Shown here: positions 16,784 through 26,003 of the stretch, piece by piece
How the letters are laid out: every line of letters begins with the position of its first letter
How positions within the stretch are numbered: position 1 is the stretch's first letter
Assembly: GCA_021788115.1 (NCBI GenBank)
Contig: JAJYLA010000001.1
Location: 32,605 to 96,604 of the forward strand
Direction of reading: 5' to 3'
DNA length: 64,000 nucleotides
Origin: Actinomycetes bacterium
GTDB taxonomy: Bacteria; Actinomycetota; Acidimicrobiia; Acidimicrobiales; Palsa-688
The notes under the pieces: model-generated
Databases searched by the model: none
Told to the model about the DNA's origin: nothing
What the model saw: the letters and a program-made list of their open reading frames with translations, nothing else
Made by a program: the position numbers and the translations under genes

Positions 16784-18223
16784 TCAGCCGAGCATGGCCC
16801 CAGCGAACTCGGCGAGCCCGTCGCGGGTCGCCCGCATCAGCCCGAGGAGCTCCTGCTCCAGCTCGCGCCGCACGCCGCCGGCGGCGGGTCCGTCGAGGGC
16901 GAGGTTGTGCAGCTCGAAGGGGTCGGAGGAGAGGTCGTAGAGCTCGGTGACGTCATTGGGGTTGTAGACGAGCTTGTGCGGTCCTCGCAGGATCATCCGC
17001 TGGGAGTACAACCCGAACTCGTCGCCGTGGTACTCGCACATGAGCGACGAACGCCACTCCGGCTGCTCGTCGTGGAGCCACCGCAGGAGGCTGCGCCCGA
17101 TCCCGGAGCGGGGCGCCGGGGACAGGCCGGCGATCTCCGCGATGGTGGGGAGGACATCGACGTGAGAGGTCAGCCCCGGGACCCGCCGCCCGCCGGGCGG
17201 CACCGCAAGCCAGGGTGTGTGGACCAGGAAGGGGACGTGATAGACGTCCTCGTACATGAGCGGTCCCTTGTTGAACTGGCGGTGGTCGCCGGTCATGCCG
17301 CCGTGGTCCGCGGTCACGATCACCACCGTGTCGTCCGCCCTCCCCCGGCCGTGTAGCTCGGCCATGAGTCTGCCCACGAGATCGTCGAGCATCGTGACGG
17401 TGGCGATGTAACGGGCCACGATCGGCCGCCAGTCGTCCCAGGTGAACGCGGCGACGCCGAAATGCTCCAGGCAGGACCGGTGCGCCCGCGACTTGCCCTC
17501 GAAGGTGTCCCCGAAGCCGGGCCACGGCTGCATGCGAGACGGGTCGTAGCGATGGACGTACGGCTCCGGGAGGATGGTCGGGTGATGTGGCTCGGCGAAC
17601 GAGGCGACGAGGAAGAAGGGCTGCGTGGCGCCGGAGCACCGCTCCAGGATGTCGAGGGTTCCCTCCAGCACCCTGTTGGCCGGGATCAACGACGGCGGCA
17701 CCGGGTCGCGCAGGTATAGGGGGAACTGCTGAGCCCCCTCCCGTGGCCTGGTGTACACCATCGAGTCGAGGTAGCCCTCCAGTCCCGCTTGCAGACTCGG
17801 ATCGTCCTCAACCTCGGGAGAGCGGACCTCGTCGAACCCCCGCTGGCGCACACCCTGGGTCATGCCGAGATGCCACTTCCCCACGTATCCGGTGCGGTAG
17901 CCGGCGTCGCTCAGGAGCTCACCGAGGGTTCGGTGCTCCGCGGGAAGGTCCCGGACGACAGCGGCCCAGCTGTGGACGTTGTTGAGGACGCCGTGGGTGT
18001 GCGGGTACATGCCCGTCATCAGCGACGCCCGCGCGGGGCTGCAGATGCCCGCCGGGGTGTAATGCCGCTCGAACCACGTGCCGTGCCGTCGCAATCGGTC
18101 GAGGTGCGGCGCGGCGCACAGCGCGGGGTCATCGACGACGTCGTAGCGCAGCTGGTCGAAGAGGACGACGAGAATGTTCGGCGGGCTCTTCACGGCGTTC
18201 CCATCTTCCACGGCGCTCCCCAC
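16784..18223 (-). CDS. Sulfatase (formylglycine-dependent, type I)
   Basis: 479 residues, no signal peptide. The formylglycine motif CSPARASLMTG (C-x-P-x-R, about residue 61) is intact, and metal-binding residues are seen in ILVVLFDQLRYD and VTADHGGMTGDH. The enzyme hydrolyses sulfate esters (or phosphonates) after activation by a formylglycine-generating enzyme not found in the window. The close C-terminal features (YNPNDVTELYDLSSDPFELH) match typical arylsulfatase/choline-sulfatase relatives. It is divergent from a sulfotransferase gene, which suggests turnover of one sulfated metabolite. Internal starts (residue ~11) are possible. Confidence 0.9.
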   Translation of the reverse strand: MGSAVEDGNAVKSPPNILVVLFDQLRYDVVDDPALCAAPHLDRLRRHGTWFERHYTPAGICSPARASLMTGMYPHTHGVLNNVHSWAAVVRDLPAEHRTLGELLSDAGYRTGYVGKWHLGMTQGVRQRGFDEVRSPEVEDDPSLQAGLEGYLDSMVYTRPREGAQQFPLYLRDPVPPSLIPANRVLEGTLDILERCSGATQPFFLVASFAEPHHPTILPEPYVHRYDPSRMQPWPGFGDTFEGKSRAHRSCLEHFGVAAFTWDDWRPIVARYIATVTMLDDLVGRLMAELHGRGRADDTVVIVTADHGGMTGDHRQFNKGPLMYEDVYHVPFLVHTPWLAVPPGGRRVPGLTSHVDVLPTIAEIAGLSPAPRSGIGRSLLRWLHDEQPEWRSSLMCEYHGDEFGLYSQRMILRGPHKLVYNPNDVTELYDLSSDPFELHNLALDGPAAGGVRRELEQELLGLMRATRDGLAEFAGAMLG

Positions 18224-18321
18224 CTCGGCTGGGGCGGCCCCACCCCGCTCCTGGAATTACCCAGGCGGGCGGCGCACGATCCGCGGGGTAGCGGGTCGGC
18301 GCCTTGGGCACCAATGACGAC

Positions 18322-19245
18322 ATGCCGGCCGGGCCCGTCAAGGTGCTCTACGTCCTGGGCTTCGGCCGTAGCGGCAGCACCCTACTCGACATCCTCCTCG
18401 GTGAGCTGCCGGGGTTCTTTTCCGCCGGCGAGTTGCAGTCCCTCTGGAGGGAGTCCCTCATCGACGGGCGCCTGTGCGGCTGCGGCGTCCCTGTGGCCGA
18501 GTGCGCGTTGTGGTCGGAGATCCTGGGCGGCCCGCGCTGCACACAGCTGGGGATGTCCCCGGAGGAGCGGGCGGCGCTCCAGGCCGACCGGCTCCGCCTG
18601 CCACGGCTGGGACCCCGCATACGTGCGAGGGGCCGCTGCAAGGCGGAGTGGCGGGCCTACGCCGGCGTCCTCGGCAACCTTTACCATCGCATCGCCGAGG
18701 TCACCCACGCCAGGGTGATCGTCGACTCGTCCAAGCTGCCGAGCGTGACGCGTGCTCTGGAGAAGCTCGACTCGATCGACCTGTACTACATCCACCTCGT
18801 GCGGGACGCCCGCGCCGTGGCCTTCTCGTGGATGCGGAGCAAGGAGGCCACCGATCGCACACGGCGAAGCCAGATGGAGCGACTCGGCCCGGTGCGCAGC
18901 TCGGCGACCTGGTTGGTGCGCGGGCTGGCGGCCGACCGGATCATGGACCGCAGCGGCCACCCGTCCCTGCTGCTGCGCTACGAGGATCTCGTCGCGACGC
19001 CAACCGAGACCGTGGCGCGCGTGGCCGCACTGGTCAACGAGCCGGAACCCGATACGGGCTTCATCGTCGGCACCAGCGTCAAGCTCGCCGCCAACCACAC
19101 CGTGTCCGGCAACCCGATCCGCCTGATGGAGGGACCCGTCGAGGTACGCGAGGATGCCGAGTGGCGGACCGGCCTGGTCGCGGTCCCGCGCGCGGCCATC
19201 ACCGCCACCACCTGGCCGCTGCTGCGGCGTTACGACTACGTCTGA
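18322..19245 (+). CDS. Sulfotransferase family protein
   Basis: About 307 residues from ATG 18322; a TTG at 18304 is an alternative. The PAPS-binding elements are present: the 5'-phosphosulfate loop GFGRSGSTLLDILLG near residue 13, IVDSSKLPS, and the 3'-phosphate segment HLVRDARAVAFSWMR. It would transfer sulfate from PAPS to a hydroxyl or amine of an unknown acceptor. It lies head-to-head with the sulfatase, the reverse activity. The cysteines in RLCGCGVPVAEC resemble other bacterial Stf-like enzymes. Confidence 0.85.
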   Translation: MPAGPVKVLYVLGFGRSGSTLLDILLGELPGFFSAGELQSLWRESLIDGRLCGCGVPVAECALWSEILGGPRCTQLGMSPEERAALQADRLRLPRLGPRIRARGRCKAEWRAYAGVLGNLYHRIAEVTHARVIVDSSKLPSVTRALEKLDSIDLYYIHLVRDARAVAFSWMRSKEATDRTRRSQMERLGPVRSSATWLVRGLAADRIMDRSGHPSLLLRYEDLVATPTETVARVAALVNEPEPDTGFIVGTSVKLAANHTVSGNPIRLMEGPVEVREDAEWRTGLVAVPRAAITATTWPLLRRYDYV

Positions 19246-19287
19246 CCCGCCGGCCCTAGACTGCCGGCGATTGGAACCTCCGACCAC

Positions 19288-21006
19288 ATGACGCCACGCC
19301 GAGGAACGCCGAGGGTGCTCGCCGTCGCCCGGGGCGACGAGCCGGCGGATCTGCTTCTGAAGGGCGGCCGGGTGTTCGTGCCGGGCACACGTGAGTGGGT
19401 CCGCACCGATCTTCCCATCGCCGACGGGGTGATCGCAGGGTGGGGGACGCGCGAGGCGCGGGAGGTCGTCGACGTCTCGGGGACCTCCTTGACCCCCGGG
19501 TTCATCGACCCGCACATGCACCTCGAGTCGACCAAGCTGTGGGTGGACGAGTTCGTCCGCATCGTCCTGCCGCACGGGACCACGGCCGTGGCGGCGGATC
19601 CGCACGAGATCGCCAACGTATTCGGTGTGCCCGGCGTGGTTGCGCTGGTGGAGGCGGCGAGCCGCCTCCCCTTCACCTTCGGCATCTGCGCGTCGAGCTG
19701 CGTGCCGGCGTCCCCGTTCGAGAGCTCCGGCGCCGAGCTGGACCACCGGGACCTCGCCCGGCTGCTCGACGAGCACGGGGCGATCGGGGTCGCCGAGGTC
19801 ATGGACTTCCCGGGCGTCATAGCGGGCGACGCGAAGGTGCTGGACAAGATCGCAGCCGCGGGGAGCCGCCGGGTGGACGGGCACGCCCCCGGCCTCAGAG
19901 GCCGCCAGCTCGACGCCTACATCGCCGCCGGGGTGGAGTCCGACCACGAGTGCACGGTCGCCGAGGAGGCGGACGAAAAGAGGCGCAAGGGAATGTGGAT
20001 CTTCATCCGTGAAGGGTCCGCCTCGCGCAACCTCGCCGCCCTGGTCCCCACCGTGCTGCGGTTCGGCACCGAGCGCATCGCGCTGTGCACCGACGACAGG
20101 GAGCCCGACACCCTGCTCCATGACGGCCACATGAACGACTGCGTCCGCCTGGCTGTCGCCGCCGGCGTGCGGCTCGAAGATGCCCTCGTGCTCGCCACGA
20201 GCAACCCCGCCGAGTATCACCGCTTCCATCGCCTGGGGTGGCTGGGTCCCGGCTACCAGGCCGACGTTCTCTGCTTCGAGGACCTCACGCGCCTCGAGCC
20301 GGCGCGGGTGTGGCAGGCCGGCCGGCTGGTGGCCGCCAACGGACGCACGCTGCCCGATGCCGTGGCGGCGACCCCGGCGCCGGCGTGGATGCACCGCTCG
20401 GTGCGCCTCGACCGGCCTCCCGGCCCGGAGGCGTTCGCCGCACCGCCCCCGCCCGGCGGTCGCGCCCGGGTCATCGGCGTCGAATCCCGGTCGCTGTCGA
20501 CGCGCGACATGGTCCTCGACGTGACCGACCCGGCCGCCGACGTCGCTCGCATCGCCGTCGTGGAGCGCCACCGCCAGACCGGGAGGATCGGCCTCGGCTA
20601 TGTCAGCGGCTTCGGCCTGGCCCGGGGGGCGATGGCCTCCACCGTGGCCCATGACGCCCACAACTGCATGGTCGTGGGAACCCGCGACGGCGCCGGCGAC
20701 ATGGCGGCGGCGGTCGCCCGGCTGGCCGAGATCGGCGGCGGACAGGTCGCCGTCCTCGACGGGCGCGCCGTCGCAGAAGTGCGCCTTCCCGTCGGCGGCC
20801 TGATGAGCGACGGGTCCGCCACCGAGGTCGCCGGCGAGGTGGCCCGTCTCTCCCGCGCCGCCGCCGAGACGCTCGGCGTGACCATCGAGTCGCCGTTCAT
20901 GCAGCTGAGCTTCCTCGGGCTGTCGGTCATCCCCGAGTTGCGGATCACCGACAGGGGTCTCGTCGACGTCACGCGCTTCGCCCTCACCGACGTCGCCGAC
21001 GTCTGA
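19288..21006 (+). CDS. ade: Adenine deaminase
   Basis: 572 residues, the usual Ade length. Amidohydrolase metal and active-site motifs: GFIDPHMHLEST near residue 72, AADPHEIANVFG, EVMDFPGVI, GHAPGL, ESDHECT and CTDDREPD. The C-terminal Ade domain ends with MQLSFLGLSVIPELRITDRG. It converts adenine to hypoxanthine and ammonia using a binuclear metal centre. It is the first gene of the nucleobase island, ~100 bases ahead of the first importer operon, and would feed hypoxanthine to the molybdo-hydroxylases encoded further right. Confidence 0.93.
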   Translation: MTPRRGTPRVLAVARGDEPADLLLKGGRVFVPGTREWVRTDLPIADGVIAGWGTREAREVVDVSGTSLTPGFIDPHMHLESTKLWVDEFVRIVLPHGTTAVAADPHEIANVFGVPGVVALVEAASRLPFTFGICASSCVPASPFESSGAELDHRDLARLLDEHGAIGVAEVMDFPGVIAGDAKVLDKIAAAGSRRVDGHAPGLRGRQLDAYIAAGVESDHECTVAEEADEKRRKGMWIFIREGSASRNLAALVPTVLRFGTERIALCTDDREPDTLLHDGHMNDCVRLAVAAGVRLEDALVLATSNPAEYHRFHRLGWLGPGYQADVLCFEDLTRLEPARVWQAGRLVAANGRTLPDAVAATPAPAWMHRSVRLDRPPGPEAFAAPPPPGGRARVIGVESRSLSTRDMVLDVTDPAADVARIAVVERHRQTGRIGLGYVSGFGLARGAMASTVAHDAHNCMVVGTRDGAGDMAAAVARLAEIGGGQVAVLDGRAVAEVRLPVGGLMSDGSATEVAGEVARLSRAAAETLGVTIESPFMQLSFLGLSVIPELRITDRGLVDVTRFALTDVADV

Positions 21007-21064
21007 TCTTAACAGACCTGCAACACGGATAGGGCCATAGGACCCTAGGAGCCGAGCAGCCCCA

Positions 21065-21082
21065 TCTGTACGGTTTGTCAAA
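21065..21082 (-). promoter_or_regulatory. Candidate operator, copy 1 of a shared element
   Basis: Minus-strand TTTGACAAACCGTACAGA, 28 bases ahead of the first importer permease gene. It matches 42101-42118 (TTGACAAACCATACAA) almost base for base and resembles 45325-45341. The local sequence also has a broken palindrome, CCATCTG and CAAATGG 10 bases apart. Probable regulator site; not shown experimentally. Confidence 0.5.
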
Positions 21083-21110
21083 TGGTGCCCGATGACCTCG
21101 GCCCCGGGCC

Positions 21111-22304
21111 ATGCGCCGCCTCCTAGCCTCCGAGAGCAACGCGTCGATCGTGGCCCCTGCGGTGAACTGGAGGAGAATCGCCCTCACGTGGTTCGCGTTG
21201 CCGCTGTCCGCCGTCGGCGCCTTGCTTGTTGGGGCGCTTTTGATAGCGGCGTTCGGATCCAACCCGATTTCCGGCTATCACGCGCTCATCAACGGCGCCT
21301 TCGGGGGCGGGTACGCGCTGAGCAGCACGGCGGTGAAGGCAGTCCCCCTGTTGCTGGTGGGAGTGGGGATTTGCATTTCGTTCAGAGCCAACGTTCTGAA
21401 CATCGGGGGGGAAGGGCAGATCGCGATGGGCGGCTTGGCGGCCACGGCGACGGCCCTGGCTGTTCCCCACCTGCCAGCGGTGCTGCTCGTACCGCTCGTG
21501 CTCCTGGCCGGCGTCGGCGGCGGCTTCGTGTGGGGCGCCGTCCCGGGATTCTTCAAGGCGTACTTCAACGTCAACGAGATCCTGAGCACCATCATGCTGA
21601 ACCTTGTCGCGGTGCAACTCATGAACTACCTGCTCGCCGGGCCGATGATCGACACGACGACACCGTTCGCGGTGACGGGAAAGATCCCCCAGACCCGCCT
21701 GCTGTCGAAAAACGCGTGGCTCCCCATCATCGTCCACGGAACGCAGCTCCACCTCGGGGTCGTCATCGCGGTGGCGGTCGCGCTGCTCGCCTACGTGCTG
21801 CTGTGGCAGACGGGCTTCGGTTTCCGGCTCCGCGCCGTCGGCCTGTCGCGTGAGGCCGCCACTTATGCGGGCATGCCGGTGAAGCGCACCACTACCCTGG
21901 CCCTCGCTCTGAGCGGCGCCTTTTGCGGGCTGGCGGGAGCGATCCTCGTGTTCGGAGGAATCTCCCACCGGATGGTCACCGACGGGAGCTTGACGGGGTT
22001 CACCGGGTCGGCCGGTTTCAACGGCATCGTCGTCGCCCTCTTCGGAGGGTTGAACCCCCTGTGGACCATCGTCTCCGCCTTCCTCTTCGGCGGCCTGCTG
22101 GTCGGGGGAACCGCCCTCCAGGGGGCGACGGGGGTACCCACGGACCTCGTAACGACGATCGAAGGGCTGGTGGTGATCTTCGTGGTTTCCATCGACTTCC
22201 TGCGCCGCAGAGCACGCGTCCGCGCCGAGGAGCCCCCGGAGAGACCCGGTACCCGGACCCGGACCCGACCCGGCCTGCTCAGGCTGATGCGAGCGCGGGC
22301 ATGA
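21111..22304 (+). CDS. BMP-type nucleobase/nucleoside ABC importer, permease 1 (system A)
   Basis: 397 residues, about nine membrane spans. Family elements: ICISFRANVLNIGGEGQIAM at about residue 85, then FFKAYFNVNEILSTIMLN, and GFRLRAVGLSREAATYAGM (EAA-like cytoplasmic loop). This is the YufP/NupP type of the branched-chain permease superfamily used by BmpA-family importers of purines and nucleosides. Its stop overlaps the ATG of the partner permease. No strong ribosome-binding site precedes ATG 21111; a GTG about 17 codons in is possible. Neighbouring purine enzymes point to a purine-ring substrate. Confidence 0.88.
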   Translation: MRRLLASESNASIVAPAVNWRRIALTWFALPLSAVGALLVGALLIAAFGSNPISGYHALINGAFGGGYALSSTAVKAVPLLLVGVGICISFRANVLNIGGEGQIAMGGLAATATALAVPHLPAVLLVPLVLLAGVGGGFVWGAVPGFFKAYFNVNEILSTIMLNLVAVQLMNYLLAGPMIDTTTPFAVTGKIPQTRLLSKNAWLPIIVHGTQLHLGVVIAVAVALLAYVLLWQTGFGFRLRAVGLSREAATYAGMPVKRTTTLALALSGAFCGLAGAILVFGGISHRMVTDGSLTGFTGSAGFNGIVVALFGGLNPLWTIVSAFLFGGLLVGGTALQGATGVPTDLVTTIEGLVVIFVVSIDFLRRRARVRAEEPPERPGTRTRTRPGLLRLMRARA

Positions 22305-23233
22305 GCCACTTCTTCACGTACGCGATTCTCACGGCGACCATCGCCTCGGGCATCCAATACACCGCACCGTTCCTGTTGGCGGCGCTGGGCGAGACGCTCG
22401 GCCAGCGCAGCGGCGTGCTCAACCTGGGCGTCGACGGCATCATGCTCCTCGGCGCCTTCAGCACCTACTACGTCGCGTACAGGACCGGGGATCTCGGGTT
22501 GGCGCTGGTCGCCGGCCTCGCCACGGGCGCCGTGCTGGGTCTGCTGACCGCATTCATGAGCGTCACGCTCAACGCCGAGCAGGGCATCAGCGGCATCGGT
22601 GTCTACATCCTCGCGCTGGGTCTCACCGACCTGCTCTTCGTGAAGCTCGTCGGGACCCCCACGCCGATCAAGCCGCTGATGGGATTGGACATCGGCCTCC
22701 TGGACCGGATCCCGGCCGTCGGCCGCATGTTCTTCCATCAGAACGCCCTCATCTACGTGGCGTTCCTGCTGGTGCCCGTCCTCGGGTTCGTCCTGTACCG
22801 CACGACCTACGGGACCAAGGTTCTCGCCTGCGGAGAGAACCCGGCCGCAGCCGACAGCCTGGGGATCAACGTCCACCGCATCCGCTACTCGGCGGTGATC
22901 GCCGGCAGCACGATGGCCGGCCTGGCAGGCGCCACGCTTTTGATCAACTACGGCATCTTCCAGGAGAACCTCACTCAGAGCGCCGGCTTCATCGCGGTCG
23001 CGCTCGTGTACTTCGGCGCGTGGAAGCCCGGCGGCGTGATGGCGGGCTCCCTGTTGTACGGCATCGTCACCGCCGTGATCTTCCAGTGGAAGTCACTCGG
23101 GATCATCCCGGTCTCCGACGCCGACCTGGCGGCGACCGCGCCCGCGGTCATCACCGTGCTGGCACTGCTGAGTGTCGGCCGCCGCTTCCGACAGCCCTCC
23201 GCCCTGGCCAAGCCGTACGTGCGGGGCGCCTGA
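22301..23233 (+). CDS. BMP-type nucleobase/nucleoside ABC importer, permease 2 (system A)
   Basis: 310 residues, starting within the ATGA overlap with permease 1. Signature segments LGETLGQRSGVLNLGVDGIM near residue 30 and VLACGENPAAADSLGINVHR match the YufQ/NupQ-type second permease. It would heterodimerise with permease 1. It is followed after ~60 bases by the substrate-binding lipoprotein. Confidence 0.9.
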   Translation: MSHFFTYAILTATIASGIQYTAPFLLAALGETLGQRSGVLNLGVDGIMLLGAFSTYYVAYRTGDLGLALVAGLATGAVLGLLTAFMSVTLNAEQGISGIGVYILALGLTDLLFVKLVGTPTPIKPLMGLDIGLLDRIPAVGRMFFHQNALIYVAFLLVPVLGFVLYRTTYGTKVLACGENPAAADSLGINVHRIRYSAVIAGSTMAGLAGATLLINYGIFQENLTQSAGFIAVALVYFGAWKPGGVMAGSLLYGIVTAVIFQWKSLGIIPVSDADLAATAPAVITVLALLSVGRRFRQPSALAKPYVRGA

Positions 23234-23294
23234 GCTGATGCAACCGACCACTTCCCGGACCACACCGACATTCCCGACCACAGGAGGATCTCAG

Positions 23295-24347
23295 ATGCCC
23301 ATCCGCACTCCAAGGCTGCGATGGCTGGGGCTTCTCGGCGCGGCGGTGGTGCTCACCACCGCCGCCTGCGGCAGCTCCGCCAAGACCGGAGCCCCCCCGA
23401 CGACGAACCCGGCTGCGCCGGCTGCGACGGGGGGCAGCACCTCCAGCACCGCCGGGCACCCGTTCAAGGTGGCGATCGTCGCCCCCAGCGCCGTCAACGA
23501 CCTCGCTTTCACCGAGTCGATGGTCAGCGCCGTACAGAGCTTGAAGCAGAAGTACGACCTGCAGATCGCCATCTCCGACAACCAGTACGTCGTCTCGGAC
23601 GCCGCGAACCTCATCCGCCAGTACGCGTCGGAAGGCTACAACCTCGTCATCGCCCACGGTTCGCAGTACGGCAGCACCGTCGAGCAGCTGGCCCCGCAGT
23701 TCCCCAAGGTGTCCTTCGCCTGGGGCACCGCCGGCTCCACGTTCAACCAGCCCAACATCTTCGCCTACCAGGCCGCCTCCAACGAGGGGGGCTACGTGCA
23801 GGGCTACATGGCCGGTCTCATGTCCAAGAGCAAGACGATCGGGGTCATCGGCCCGATCAACGTAGGCGACGCCCAGCTGTACGTCGACGGGTTCAAGCAG
23901 GGCGTCCTCGCTGCCGACAAGACCGCCAACGTGAAGGTGACCTTCACCGGCTCCTTCAGCGACGTCGGCCTGATGGCAACCGCCGCCAAGGCGTACATCG
24001 CGAACGGCGCGGACGTGCTGACGGGGAGCTCGCAATCGGTGGTCGGCGCCATCGGTGTCGCGAAGGCAGCGAAGGCGGCATGGTTCGGCACGCAGTGGGA
24101 CCAGTCCTCTCTTGCGCCGACCGCGGTCGTGTCCTGCCAGGTGTACAACTGGGTGCCGGTCCTCGACCAGATCTTCACCGCCATCAAGGGCGGAAAGCTC
24201 GGCGGTGCCACGTACACGATCGGGCTGGGCAATGGCGGTGAGAAGATCCAGTTCAACCCCGGCTACCCGCTGTCGCCGTCGGTGAAGGCCGCAGGCGAGA
24301 AGGAGATCACCGCCATCGTCGACGGCACGCTCACCCCGGCGCAGTAG
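23295..24347 (+). CDS. BMP-family substrate-binding lipoprotein (system A)
   Basis: 350 residues from ATG 23295 with a strong AGGAGG seven bases upstream. N-terminal signal with lipobox VVLTTAACGSS (Cys ~24), a Thr/Pro/Ala linker, then the BmpA/PnrA-type periplasmic-binding domain: FKVAIVAPSAVNDLAFTESM, GSQYGSTVEQLAPQFPKVSF and AYQAASNEGGYVQGYMAGL. Members bind nucleosides, purine bases or autoinducers and deliver them to YufPQ-like permeases. The ligand here is probably a purine or its degradation product, from context. Confidence 0.92.
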   Translation: MPIRTPRLRWLGLLGAAVVLTTAACGSSAKTGAPPTTNPAAPAATGGSTSSTAGHPFKVAIVAPSAVNDLAFTESMVSAVQSLKQKYDLQIAISDNQYVVSDAANLIRQYASEGYNLVIAHGSQYGSTVEQLAPQFPKVSFAWGTAGSTFNQPNIFAYQAASNEGGYVQGYMAGLMSKSKTIGVIGPINVGDAQLYVDGFKQGVLAADKTANVKVTFTGSFSDVGLMATAAKAYIANGADVLTGSSQSVVGAIGVAKAAKAAWFGTQWDQSSLAPTAVVSCQVYNWVPVLDQIFTAIKGGKLGGATYTIGLGNGGEKIQFNPGYPLSPSVKAAGEKEITAIVDGTLTPAQ

Positions 24348-24408
24348 CAGGCAGCATCGGGGCGGCAGACGGCGCCGGCAGGCGAGCAGAAAGGCAGAGG
24401 AGGACACG

Positions 24409-25983
24409 GTGGTGGCGAAAGGTCCTGGGGACGCGCCGGTGGTGCTGGAGATGCAGGGAATCACCAAGCGCTTCCCCGGGGTCCTCGCCAACGACCACGT
24501 CGACTTCGACGTGCGATCCGGCGAGGTGCACACGCTCTTCGGGGAGAACGGCGCGGGGAAGAGCACCCTCATGAGCATCCTCTACGGGTTGCACCGCGCC
24601 GACGAGGGCGTGACGCTGCTGGACGGTGAGCCGGTCACCATCGGCTCGCCGGCCGAGGCCATCCGGCTCGGCATCGGCATGATCCACCAGCACTTCATGC
24701 TGGTCCCGACGCTCACCGTCGCCGAGAACGTGTCCCTCGGCCTGGCGTCGACGCGAGGCCCGCTGAAGGACACCCGCAGGGTGTCGCAACGCATCGAGGA
24801 GCTGTCGAGCGCGTACGGCATCCGGGTCAACCCCGCCGCCGCGGTGTGGCAGCTGTCTGTCGGCGAACGCCAACGGGTCGAGATCATCAAGGCGCTGTAT
24901 CGCGAGGCACGCCTGCTCATCCTCGACGAGCCCACCGCCGTCCTCACGCCCGGCGAGGTCGACGACCTGTTCCGGGTTCTCGCGCAGATGCGCTCCGACG
25001 GCCGCAGCATGGTGTTCATCTCCCACAAGCTGCGGGAGGTCCTCGCCCTATCCGACCGCATCACCGTCCTGCGGGCCGGGCGCAACGTCGGTACCGTCCT
25101 CCCCGCCGAGGTGTCCGAGGAGCGGCTGGCGGAGCTCATGGTCGGCCGCCACATCGGTGCCGAGCGCCCGAGCCCGCAGGGCCCTTCCCCCGCCGGGGAG
25201 GCGCTCCTCAGGGTGCGCGACCTCGTCGTACGCGGAGACCGCGGCGCCGACACCGTGACCGGCGTGTCGCTCGATGTCCGCGCCGGGGAGATCGTCGGCA
25301 TCGCCGGCGTCTCCGGCAACGGCCAGCGGGAACTGGCGGAGGCGATCGCGTGCCTGAGGTCCCCGTCGAGGGGAACCATCCGGGTGGGCGGTGTCGACCT
25401 GGCCGGCCGCAACGCGGCGGGAGCCCGCCGCGCCGGCCTCGGCTTCGTGCCGGAGGAGAGGATGCGCGACGGCGTGATCGGCGACTTCAGCGTCAGCGAG
25501 AACCTGATGCTCGTGGACGCCGCCAAGGCCGCCTTTTCGCGATGGGGCTTCCTGCGCGGCCGCTCGATTCGCTCGTACTGCGCCGAGCGCGTGTCCACCT
25601 TCGACGTGCGCACACCCGGCCTGGAGACACCGACGCGGAACCTGTCCGGGGGCAACATCCAGAAGCTGATCCTCGCCCGGGAGCTGTCGGGCAACCCCAA
25701 GGTCCTGCTCGTGGCGCAACCGACGCGCGGTATCGACGTCGCCGCGACGCGGTACATCCACGAGCGGCTGCGCGAGCAGGCGCGCAAGGGCATCGCCGTG
25801 CTGGTCGTCTCCGAGGACCTCGACGAGGTCATCAACCTCGCCGACCGGATACTGGTCATGTACGAGGGTCGGATCATCGGGGAGGCGGGCGCGCGCACGA
25901 CGACGCGGGAAGCGCTCGGTCTCATGCTGGCCGGGGTCGCCGCCGCCCCCGCCGGGGCCGCGGCGGGTAGCTCAGCCGGGTAG
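24409..25983 (+). CDS. Double-NBD sugar/nucleoside-type ABC ATPase (system A)
   Basis: 524 residues from GTG 24409 with GAGGAGG upstream. Two nucleotide-binding domains: Walker A GENGAGKSTLMSILYG and signature LSVGERQRVEIIKAL with Walker B LLILDEPTAVLTP in the first. The second has the degenerate Walker A GVSGNGQRELAEAI, signature LSGGNIQKLILARE and Walker B LLVAQPTRGIDV, as usual for the RbsA/YufO group. It closes the system A operon, converging on the carbamate kinase gene. Confidence 0.93.
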   Translation: MVAKGPGDAPVVLEMQGITKRFPGVLANDHVDFDVRSGEVHTLFGENGAGKSTLMSILYGLHRADEGVTLLDGEPVTIGSPAEAIRLGIGMIHQHFMLVPTLTVAENVSLGLASTRGPLKDTRRVSQRIEELSSAYGIRVNPAAAVWQLSVGERQRVEIIKALYREARLLILDEPTAVLTPGEVDDLFRVLAQMRSDGRSMVFISHKLREVLALSDRITVLRAGRNVGTVLPAEVSEERLAELMVGRHIGAERPSPQGPSPAGEALLRVRDLVVRGDRGADTVTGVSLDVRAGEIVGIAGVSGNGQRELAEAIACLRSPSRGTIRVGGVDLAGRNAAGARRAGLGFVPEERMRDGVIGDFSVSENLMLVDAAKAAFSRWGFLRGRSIRSYCAERVSTFDVRTPGLETPTRNLSGGNIQKLILARELSGNPKVLLVAQPTRGIDVAATRYIHERLREQARKGIAVLVVSEDLDEVINLADRILVMYEGRIIGEAGARTTTREALGLMLAGVAAAPAGAAAGSSAG

Positions 25984-26003
25984 CTCAGCCGGGTAGCTCA
26001 GCC
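25965..26003. repeat. Three perfect 13-bp tandem repeats across two convergent gene ends
   Basis: GGGTAGCTCAGCC is repeated three times without a mismatch. The repeat holds the TAG stop of the plus-strand ATPase and the TGA stop of minus-strand carbamate kinase, so both genes end inside it. Because 13 is not a multiple of 3, gain or loss of a unit would change both C-termini. Confidence 0.9.

Noticed and set aside
18382..21081. An 899-codon minus-strand frame opposite sulfotransferase and adenine deaminase
   Set aside because: No family motifs and low-complexity composition; the plus-strand genes explain the region.
25965..26003. GGGTAGCTCAG resembles the D-arm of a tRNA
   Set aside because: It is a 13-bp tandem repeat inside gene ends; no acceptor stem, anticodon loop or T-arm sequence is present.
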